The position numbers were made by a program, and so were the translations under genes. 64,000 bases of DNA from Lycocorax pyrrhopterus obiensis (lineage: Eukaryota > Chordata > Aves > Passeriformes > Paradisaeidae): assembly GCA_014706295.1 (NCBI GenBank), contig JACSVZ010000004.1, forward strand, positions 1,380,638 through 1,444,637. Direction: 5' to 3'. How positions within the stretch are numbered: position 1 is the first letter of the stretch; each line of letters begins with the position of its first letter. The notes under the pieces are model-generated. The model saw only the letters and a program-made list of their open reading frames with translations. It made no database searches and was not told the origin of the DNA. Of this stretch, positions 27,501 to 36,600 are shown piece by piece.

Positions 27501-28053
27501 CACCAATTTCAGGTCATTCCTCACACCCTGCCAGGCACCAGCTCAGGCCCACGGGTGGCCAATCCCGCTTCCAGCCTCAAGGCAGGGAACGTGACCGACA
27601 TCCCCCGCCCCGCCCCGCCCGCACTCACTGGGCGATCACGTCCCTGCCCTTGATGATCTGCTTGATGGCTCGCTGCTGGATGGCCGACGGCTTCTCGAAC
27701 CCTGCGGGGCCGAAGGGACACGGTCAGGGCAGGCCCCGCCACCGGCCGGCGGCGGCCGCACGGCGCAGGCGCGACGCCCACATCCGGGCCCTGCCACGGG
27801 CCACGAACCGCTCCTTCCCCTCAGCTCGTCCCCTCGGCCCCGTGCCCCCCGCCCCTCGTCCCTTCCCCCTCCGTCCCCGCCGCCCACCGTAGGCGTAGAT
27901 GCCGCGCAGCAGGTCCTCCCGCAGGCCCATGGTGTCGAAGGTGGGCGTCACGTCCACCTCCTCGCTGGTCTCGAACTCCACCTTGGTCATGTCCTCCTCC
28001 TTCATGAGGCGCTTCCGCGCCGAGCTGCCCGCGGACCCCGCAGACCCCGCCAT
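21563..28053 (-). CDS. EIF4A3: Eukaryotic initiation factor 4A-III, DEAD-box RNA helicase of the exon junction complex
   Basis: EIF4A3 clamps spliced mRNA as the core of the nuclear exon junction complex and acts in nonsense-mediated decay and splicing. Twelve coding exons (5' to 3'): 28053-27888, 27701-27629, 26843-26777, 25918-25856, 25420-25288, 24593-24513, 24212-24071, 23302-23164, 22689-22574, 22075-21968, 21882-21755, 21579-21563. Phases agree throughout, for 410 aa plus stop (human 411). Motifs in order: Q motif region ([11 protein letters not shown]), I (SQSGTGKT), Ia (PTRELA), GG, Ib (TPGR), II (DEAD), III (SAT), IV (VIFCNT), V (ARGLD), VI (HRIGRSGR). The C-terminus is MPMNVADLI. 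The start ATG at 28053 is chosen because [16 protein letters not shown] then runs into the conserved [20 protein letters not shown]. The Ala/Gly/Ser N-terminus differs from the human one. Introns and an intact frame rule out a retrocopy. Confidence 0.97.
27312..27535 (-). mobile_element. CR1 LINE 3' fragment in EIF4A3 intron 2
   Basis: In antisense the stretch contains CTTCCACTAGACCAGGTTGC, then CCCAGAGCCCCATCGAGGCTG and a GGATGGGGCATTCACAGC block. These are complements of the CR1 tail, with the 3' end near 27312 (CATAAAACCACAGAATAG). It is inserted in the same orientation as the gene. Confidence 0.85.
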
Positions 28054-28260
28054 GGCCGCGCCGCCGCCCCCGCCGCCGCACAACGCCCGCCGCGCGCGCC
28101 CTCCGCCGCCACTGCGCCTGCGCGGGGGCGGGGCGGGAGCGGCGCGCGCCTGCGCGGGGGCGGGGCGGGAGGGCCGCGGGGCGCGCCGCGCGCGTGCGCG
28201 GGGAGTGCGCGAGGCCACGGGGCGCGCGCACGGAACCACGGGATTGCCGGGGCTCGGAAA
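28054..28260 (-). promoter_or_regulatory. EIF4A3: EIF4A3 CpG-island promoter with duplicated GC-box module
   Basis: Very CpG-dense sequence directly upstream of the EIF4A3 ATG. It contains two copies of a 26-base block (28114-28139 and 28146-28171), each holding an NRF1-like TGCGCCTGCGC or CGCCTGCGCG and Sp1-type GGGGCGGGGC boxes. There is no TATA box, as expected for a housekeeping gene. Part of the island extends into exon 1 and intron 1. Confidence 0.75.
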
Positions 28261-28269
28261 GGCCCCCTG

Positions 28270-28740
28270 GAGATGGCCCGGCCCCGGCGACACAGGAACG
28301 CGTCCAGGTGCGGCTGGAGCGTCTCCGGAGAGGGAGACTCCATGGCCTCCCTGGGCAGCCTGTTCCAGCGCTCTGCCACCCTCAGTGCAAAGAAGTCGTT
28401 CCTCACGCTGAGGTGGAGCTTCTTGGTTTTTTTAGTCTATGGCCACTGCTCCTCGTCCTGTCGCTGGGCGCCACTGAAAAGAGTCTGGCACCATCCTCTT
28501 GGCACCTGCCTTTGAGATATTTGTGCGTATTGATGAGATCCCTTCAGTCTTCTCCTCTCCAGACTAAGCAGGCCCAGCCCCCTCAACCTTTCCTCATGAG
28601 AGACGGGCCAGTCCCATAATCATCTTTGTCGCCCTCCGCTGGACCCTCTCCAGTAGCTCCTTTCTTTCTTGCCCTGAGGAGCCCAGAACTGGACACAACA
28701 TTGCAAATGTGCCTCGCCAGGGCTGAGCAGAGGAGCAGGA
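28270..28740 (-). mobile_element. CR1 LINE fragment, antisense, upstream of EIF4A3
   Basis: The - strand encodes the recognisable CR1 ORF2 terminus LLERVQRRATKM, followed by the post-ORF region (complement of CCCCCTCAACCTTTCCTCAT and of the TCTTCTCCTCTCCAGACTAAG block). Its other end abuts the EIF4A3 CpG island. It is 5'-truncated and its reading frame is not intact. Confidence 0.85.
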
Positions 28741-28860
28741 TCGACTCCCTCGGCCTCCCGCCGCCGCTCTTCCCAGTTCACCCCAGGAAATGCATCCAGG
28801 GGGCCGGACGGGGAGGTGGGCGCGGTCTGCGCACGCGCGGGGCGTCAGGGCCGGGGAGGC

Positions 28861-28995
28861 GGGGCCGAACGAGGCCGAGCCGAGCCGAACGAGGCCGAGC
28901 CGAGCCGAACGGGGCCGAGCCGGGCCGAACGGGGCCGAGCCGAGCCGAGCGGGGCCGAGCCGGGCCGAACGTAGCCGAGCCGAGCGGGGCCGATC
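28861..28995. repeat. GC-rich minisatellite, about 20-bp unit, 6-7 copies
   Basis: Tandem copies of roughly GAACGAGGCCGAGCCGAGCC, with variants GAACGGGGCCGAGCCGGGCC and GAGC for GAAC. Each unit itself contains GCCGA sub-repeats. It follows an ORF-free GC-rich stretch and precedes the putative NINL relic exons, between two genes not adjacent in mammals. Confidence 0.9.
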
Positions 28996-29069
28996 CTGCA
29001 GTGTCTGCATCCCTGCGGATGCATAACCCCGTTTTCCACGGTATGTCAGTGTCTCTTAGGAAGCCAAGG

Positions 29070-29349
29070 CTCAGCAATCCATGGGATGAGGTTTGTAAAA
29101 AGGATCCTGGTTGAAGGCCTTGGTCTGCAGCTCCGTGAGGTGATTTCCATTAACCTTGGGTAAGGAACAGTAGGGCATTGCCAGTCCCCTACACAGGACA
29201 GTTCACTTGTGTTTGATGTTTTAAAACGATCCTGTAGGGAAACCAGACACCAGTCCAGACATCACACACTTAGAACGGTTTCTCCATCCATTTGGGCGTC
29301 TGAGGGTGGTGACCTGGGGGGAGTTCTTCACTTGTCAGTCAGTTTTTAG
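29070..29349 (+). pseudogene. NINL: Possible decayed NINL EF-hand exons
   Basis: Two stretches look like remnants of the NINL second EF-hand region. In 29070-29158 different frames read NPWDEV, LVCSSVR and GLGLQLREV, resembling scattered parts of the family segment around WEELGVG and VVCQSVGLQGL. A plausible GTAAGG donor follows. In 29274-29349, bounded by AG and GT, one open frame reads RVVTWGEFF where the family has KVSLEEF, with the calcium-ligand residues gone. The match is by eye and weak. The pieces could be unrelated intergenic sequence. Confidence 0.3.
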
Positions 29350-30235
29350 GTGTGGTCTGTACTGCAGCCACTGTGTGGTGAGCCCAGGTGGTGTGGGATG
29401 GTGATACAGAACAACAGGGGGCTGTGGAGCCTCCTCTGTTTATGGCAGGGAGGGGGATGCACATCCTAGCAGACGAAAAAGATCGCCCCAATTCTAATAC
29501 TGGTCTCAGAAGTGCTGATGTCTCTGCACCTCACATGTGGCACAGATTGTCCTCTTTTTAGAGCATGAACAAGCTTCATCCACATTTTCTTTCTTTGATG
29601 TAAAATGCTTCTTTCTCCTTAGTGCTTTCAGTTCCAAGCACTGGCAAGGCATTTGCAAATACTTTTGAAGTAACACCACGTTAATGTGCTAAGGTGGAAG
29701 TGAATCTCTGATTACTCTGACAGCCAGGACAGCTCAATCCAGGACCTTGAGCAAAAAAAAGAAAAAAGAATCATTTCAGGTTCTTTTGGCTTAAGACTTT
29801 GAGGTAACAGCTCTCTGAAGACAGGCTTCTTCCAAACCTGGTACAAAATTGGTGCTTTTGGAGATGCTATGGGTTCTGTATCAGCTTTCTGGGTTCTGCT
29901 TTTTGGTCAAACAAAATGTTGGCTGGCAGTCCCCATCTGGCAGTTTTCACAAGACCCTGTAGGCTATATAACTTTCAGTGCTGGTCTTTCTGTGGATACT
30001 GGGTGTTGATGGGTTAGCAGGGAGACCAAACTGAATGGTCTGTGTCTGCAAACCTGCTCCTTGTAGCTGCTGTGAGGGCAGCTCAGGACATCTCCCTCCT
30101 GGCAGCTTGGGGTTGTTTCTAAAATGTTCTGCAGTATTGATTTGGTCTCTGAAGTTTCCTTTTGGTATTGAAAACCATCAGTTTTCTTCTGCCAGTTTGG
30201 CCCCACTTACTTATTCCTGCTGGCTTTTTCCTCAG

Positions 30236-30412
30236 CATCAGAGGGGAATGCTCAGGGAAGCAGCCTGTCCTTCTGGCCAAGCTACCTGGGCCCACATCGC
30301 TTCTCCAGCATCAGCAAAGGCACTGGATTTGTCAAGCCTCAACTTGTCATTGCCACCTGAGCCCTGGAAGAACGTAGAGGAGATCCTCAACGTCCCTGGT
30401 TCTGCCTGGATC
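30236..30412 (+). pseudogene. NINL: Broken NINL exon: in-frame TGA plus frameshift
   Basis: After a good acceptor (CTGGCTTTTTCCTCAG) the frame reads SEGNAQGSSLSF and then HRFSSISKGTGFVKPQLVIAT. This parallels the mammalian NINL segment containing [20 protein letters not shown]. The next codon is TGA at 30358-30360 where mammals have Trp (TGG). The homology then resumes in a different frame as PWKNVEEILNV against IQNGREILQS, implying a net loss of about 8 bases. So this exon carries both a nonsense change and a frameshift, unless the assembly is wrong here. The next exon (30654) is intact. Confidence 0.55.
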
Positions 30413-30653
30413 AGTGGTGGTGGGTGAAGTGAGCAACTGCCTGGGGTGGGAGAAGCGCTTGCAGCCAGGTTCAGGATGGGTTTGGTCACCCCAAGGCTGG
30501 GGGAAGTCTGAGGAGGATGTGATCTAGGCTTGTCTGTGAGAGGGGAGGGCATCCCTGAAAGGCTGGAGGGTGGTCAGATAGTGTGAGTACAGAAAACCTG
30601 TTGGAACCGTTAGAACAGGGAAGAAGTGATCTCAGTCTGTGCTGTTCTTGCAG

Positions 30654-33600
30654 AGGCAGAGCAGCAGCACGGAGGAGCAGGTGAGCCTGGCAGGGCTGCC
30701 TGCAGCTTTGGACAAGACACTCATGGTCCCCAGGAGTGTCCTTCAGCACGCAGCTGGCACCTCCTATGGATACAAACTGCAGTGCCTCTGGTAAGGGCAC
30801 TGCTCCCTGCGAGGAGGGCCCCTCTGTGGGCTGCGTGAGGGGTCTCGTAATGCCCTGCTCGCTGTGTCTGCAGGAGCCAGGTGAGGCAGATCGCCAGGGA
30901 GAGGGACAAGGCGAGGCTCAATTTGGAGAAGGCAGAGAGACACTGCCTGCAGCTGGGCAGGGAGCTGGATGAGCAGTACATCGCTCTTGAGCACACCCAG
31001 AGCAAGCTCAGGTAGGAGGGGTTCTTTTGCTGGGGTGGAGAAGATGTCCTTACACATCCCAGTGTCCCTTTTGAATCTCCCACTTGTTTTGCCCTTGTGT
31101 CAGTGCCAGGAAAGTCCTTGAAGACCCCTCTCCACCCACTATGGTCTCAGCATCCTTCCAACCAAGCTCTCATCTCCTGCTTCGTGCATGATGAGAGGGG
31201 CTGTCTGTACCTCGTGGCCATCCAGGAACATGCTCTCTCTGTCCCAACCATGTTGCTTTTATCCTCCAGGAATTTTCAGGCAGAAATAGAGGCAAAAGAG
31301 CTGCTTTTGCAGCAAGCAGTGAGTCACCAGGAAAAGCTGGAAGCTGATACACGGCTCCTCCAGGGCAAAGAGGCCAACCTGCAAGGGAGACTGAACCATG
31401 TGATGAAGGTAAGTGAAACTGCCTTGGATGAAACATCTCCACTCCTTCAGAGGCAGCAAAGCAGAGGTGGTGACAAATATAGATGGTTCACATTGCTCTC
31501 ATTGGGAAGGACAGGAATTTTATGCAGAAGAATCATCAGCCATATCCATACAATTTTATTAAATACAGAGCTTGTTACCTTGCCATGACATTACTAAACT
31601 GCTGTGTTGTCTGTTGGGAGTGGTTTGGCCCTTGGTAACATCTGAAAACACAATGACCAAAGCCAAAATTGTGCCAGGGAACCTGCCAAAAGCAGAGATG
31701 GTGGTGTCTGCGTGCCTGGCATTACCCCAGTTCTGTTCAGTGTAGAAGTACAGATGGAGATACCTCAGGACTTGCTGCCTTTGTTAGCTATGAGGGAAAC
31801 CACAATTTTGGGGAGCAGAGGTAGAGATGATCCTGTGGGGCTGTCTAGCTCTTATTCTGCAAAACCCCCTCCTGTCCTTTGGAGAGATGAGCCCAACCCC
31901 AGCCCGTGTGGTATCAGCAGTGTGCTGTCCTGTCTTGGTTCAGGAATGGTGCTCCCCAATTTAGTTCTCCTACCAAGGCTCTCCAGACCACACTGCTGCT
32001 TGCTCTCTCCCTCTCCCCGCTTTTCAGTGGCTGGAGAGGAGAATTGGAGGCACAAAAGGCAAAGATTATGGGTTGAGATAAGAACAATTTACTGGAAACA
32101 GCAATGAGATAAGAAACAACCAGTGACAGCAACAATATTAATAAAAAAGGTGTACAAAAGAGTCGGTGATTTACATGCAAAATGCTCATTGCAGAGCAGC
32201 CACATTTTCTCTGGGAGGAGCCTCCTTCTCCCTGGAAGTGACAGAGAGTCCGTTCTCCCTGTCCCCAGCAATGACTGAGGTGGTGCAGAATAACATCTGG
32301 GCTTTAGCCACATCCCCTCCTGGTTACTGCAAAAATCAACCCTGTCCTGGCCAAAACCAGCCCATGCCCAGGGTCTCCTGGGAGCTGTGCTGTGTTTGGC
32401 ATGCTGATGTGCCAGTTGTTTTACAGCTCCCTGCTGAGGACCTGTGGCTGATAAACCCATCCTGCCATGTCAGGACCCACTGCATCAAGGAAATCTCCAT
32501 TTTATCTGCAGGAGAACACACAGCTGCAAAATAAGGTCACAGAGATGGCTGAGAAACTGTCAGCCTCTGAGGAAATGGTGTTGGAGCTGCAAAAAGAACT
32601 CAACCACATTGTGAAGGATAAGGTAACCTTTCTCTGTTGCAGTTAAATAGGAACTTTTCAGGAATGCATAAAAAAATTGATCTTGCATGTTTTGGGTCAG
32701 TAGCTATGGTCTACCCCTCTGTGAGCTCTCCTGCACATTAATAACAACCTGGAAGCTGGGGAAAAAAAAGGGAGGTGAGGAAAATATCCAATTGTAGAGA
32801 ATTCTACAAATCTGCATTCTTCAAGTGAAAACTTTATAGGGTTTGGTTTCCAGAAAAGTTTTATTTTTCACTAGTATTGAAGTAGAGGGTTTGTTTTAGT
32901 ATCTTTCACCCCTAAAATGAATCTGGAGAAGGAAATGAGTCTGTGATCTTGTTAGCCAGGAAAACCTGCCTGTAGTTTGGTGTCTCAAATGTGGAGAAAA
33001 ATGTTTTTCCTCCTCTTTCTGACCCATCCCACAGGTGATGGGTCCCGTAGGGAGCATTCTGTTGAATCTATGGGTGTAGCACCATGACCCCAGTGATTTA
33101 GTAGAGCTTTTGACTCTCCATTAGGAGAGGTGATGATTTTCTTGATGAGAAGTGTTTCCTTGTGCTTGTGCAGCTGGAGCAGGGGGAGCCCCACAGCCCA
33201 GAGTTCCTGAAGCAGAGCGAGCGCTTTGCCGAGATTGTCCTGGAGTACGAGCGGCAGTGCCAGGTACATGTGGGCAGCTCTCCAGCAGTGCTGGTGTGAC
33301 AGTGCTGCTCTCTGCAGCACATCTGTTGGGCACTTTGGTCTGGGAGAGTGGAAGGAGGCAGACCTGATCTTAGGGCAGAGGGATCCCTCTTACCTTGCTC
33401 AGAGTCCTGTCTCCTCGCTCCTGAAGCCCTCCATGGTTTGTTTGCCTTGCTGGGATTTTGGCAGGGGAGAGTAGGGGTGGATCATAAATTCCTTCCTGCT
33501 TGTAGCCATGGACTATTTTGTTAGGGAACCATGTACCTCTGTCGTTAAGGACAGACCATGCTGGGCTCTGCTGGATTTCTTCTTGAGCACAAGGAGAAAG

Positions 33601-36600
33601 CTGTTCTCCTTATTTGGAAAGCTTATTAAGAGCTAAAGTCTTCTATCTTTTTGTTTTTCCCTTCCTTCTCCTTGCCCTCACTTAAAAAAAAACCCAAAAA
33701 ACTTGTTGCTGCTGAACTCTGCTAGAGAGTCAAGGTGAGCCAGTCCAGATATGTAGCGTGTGTGTGGTCCAAGAATTGGTGCTGTGTGTATTGTATCTCC
33801 TGCAGGGTGCTGTGCTCCTTCCCAGAGCTTGGGGCTCTCTGGGGCATGAGCACAACCTCTGTTTCCCTTCTCCCATTTTTAACTTGTGTATCTTGCATGC
33901 TGTGAGTTGCTGGGTGCTCTGTTCTTTGAGTCCTGTGCTTGTCACATTGCCCATTTGTTCCAAAGTGCTGTGTGTGGCTGGGGAGCACCACTGAGTGGGG
34001 ACAGTGACAGTCACATCCCCCCAGCAAGGGCTGAAATGCGGACTTTCAGCAAAGCCACTCCGTGGATGCATCAGGCAGCCCCTCTCAAAGCTGTAATTAA
34101 AGGCAAACATTCCGAAGCACTGTCCGGTGCAGCATTGCTCCAGGTGGCACCAGAGGGTTGAATATGCTTGGTGCTGCAATTTTTCCTCCCGTTGAGCAGC
34201 CCCAGAGTTGTCCATGAGAATGCTGATGGATGGAAAGGTTTGACCTTCAGGCTTCACCTGCCCCTCTGAAGGCACCCTCTTGGGTTTATCCTTTACCCTC
34301 ACTGAATGCTCGCAGCCCCCCTTTCCTGCTTAGAATGGAGATGAAACAAACTGGGTTTGCATTTGTCTACATCTGCTCAGTAATAATTTATCAATTGGAA
34401 GTATCCTAGTTCATAGTCTCGTGCAGCACATCAGTTTCCTGGGTGGCAGGATATGGGATGTAATTGGATGTCTGCTCAAAGTGGACAGTCCAGAAGAAGG
34501 CAGGATGCCTTGTGTGCTGTTGCTTCCAGAACAGGATAGAGGATGTGAAGTGAAGCAAGGAGCTGCCCATCTCCAGACACCTACATGGAAGTGGCTCATT
34601 GCACTGGTGTGGTGGCTCATCACTTGGTGTTCAGCTGTGGGACTCCTTATTGATGGAGTGGGTTAAACTCCTGTGCTGGCCTTGGGGTGTCTCTGGCACC
34701 AGGAGACCAGCAGGACCTGCCTTGTGCTGTGCTTCCCATGGGATCAGCACCTTCTTACCTTATTTTATTCTTTCTGCAACCTGGAATTGTTCCCTCCCAG
34801 AGGCCTGTGGGCCTTGCGTCCCTGTAAATCCTGCTGGTTGCCTTGTCTGCATAGAGTAGTGCTCGTTGGCTGGTCCACATGCCCACAGGAGTATCCTGAG
34901 GATGTAAACACAAACCTCTGGGCTCATGCTGAGATCATGATGTTTCTTCTGTTTTGGATTCTTCCAGTGGTTATTTAGGTCAGGAGGGTGTCAGGAGGCC
35001 CAGCCCTCTGAGGTGTCTGCAAAAACCCCCTGGTTTTGTGTGCTTTTGTATTCAGGGGCAGTTGCTTTGTGCTTTAGAGTGTCTAGTGATGGTGGTCTTG
35101 GAAGTCTGGGGTTATGTTTCTTCTTTGGCTCTTCCAAATTCTCTCACGTCTGCCTTTGTTTGGGAAGGCTGTGCTGGAGCTGGGGGAGGCCCTTCATGCT
35201 CTTGATGCTGCGGGAGCTTTGTCCTGTGTCCTGACCAGTGTTTGTTTCAGGTGCTGTACGACCAGAACAGAACGCTGCGAAGGGAGCTGCAAAGGCTGCG
35301 CCTCCAGCTGCAGGAGAGCAGGGCTGAGGGAGGGCTGCCAGCAGCAGGTAACGTGCAGGAGGGCTCAGTGCCCATCTTCTCAGCAAGAACAGCATTCCCT
35401 CTGGATCCAAGTCAGCGTGGGAGTGTGGGGAGGCTTGTTATGCCTGAACTGCTGCTGCCAGTTCTGGTACTGGGCAGCCGTGGGAGGGAAGAAGGAGAAG
35501 ATGGGTGGTGGGGAGGAGGGAGATGTGGGGGAAGGAGGCTTTCCTGACTCAAGAGCTGGTGATGGTAACCTGTGCACTAGGCAGCTACAGTGAACAGGCA
35601 GATTTTTGGTGTTGAGGATGTTGAGGAAACACAACGCAATAAAGAGGAAGTAGCCCCAAACCGTGGGTTGGAAGATTCGAGTTGAACATTAGAGAAAAGC
35701 TTCTGGCTGAGAGGGGTGATGCAACCCTGGGACTGGTTGCCAGACAGATGGGGAATCTCCATCCTTTCGGGTTGTATGGACTGGATGAAGCTGCAGCCAT
35801 CCTGATGAGTCCTGTCTTGTAAGCCTATCCTCACCAGGCTGCTCTCTGCCAGTATGCCCCTCTCCAAGCCCTCTTGTTCCTACTTCTGTGTTTACAGAGA
35901 TGTCACTCCCAGTGGAGCAGCTCCAAGAGCAGCTGCAGGACCTGAAGGTGCAGCTGGAAACCAAGGTGAGTGGGGTGGGGGGAGATGTCCTGACTGCTTG
36001 GTAAGCACAGCTGCTACAGCTTGACTGAGGAGACATCTGCTCCAGCAGGGTTGCTGGAAAGAGAGTTCAGGCTGGGGAGCAGGGTGGTACCTCATCACCC
36101 ATATGGGGTTATTACTGTGCTTCTCCAGCCCATCGTAGCTGGTAGGAGGGTTTGGAGCCCTCACTGTCTGGCAAAGGCTTTGTGGAAATCACTGTGACCT
36201 TGTGAAATGTTTGTGTGGGTCTTGTGGGGAACCAGAGATCACTCAGTGTTGCTGTCACAGTAAAATCAGGGACAGGACCAAGAGGACAAGCAGCCAGGTG
36301 TCTCCTGATGGCATGGGCTGTATCAGAGCCCTGTCACCCTTGGCTTGCAGCACACTTCTAACCTGCTTGCTGTAAGGTGACAGTGTGAACCCAGTCCCCT
36401 CTTTAGACAGCCGTGAATGCTCACGGGAGAGGCCTCAGTTTCCACATTTACTCCTTCTGCTGCTGAACTGAGAGGTCAGTGATGCTTGCTGGGTTTCTGT
36501 CGCAGCACTGCAAGAGAAAATCCTAAACTGCCACACAGGTGACAGAACAGTTCAAGGAGCACAAAGCTGCCTACAGATCTGCCTGCTTTATAGTCCTGCC

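Noticed and set aside
27724..28293. Upstream ATG extending EIF4A3 by about 80 residues
   Set aside because: The extension is Pro/Arg/Ala-rich CpG-island translation. The family starts a few residues before the conserved KRL-KEEDM segment, so ATG 28053 is preferred.
28594..29010. 138-codon open frame on -
   Set aside because: It is a CR1 ORF2 tail joined to translation of the 20-bp minisatellite, not a host gene.
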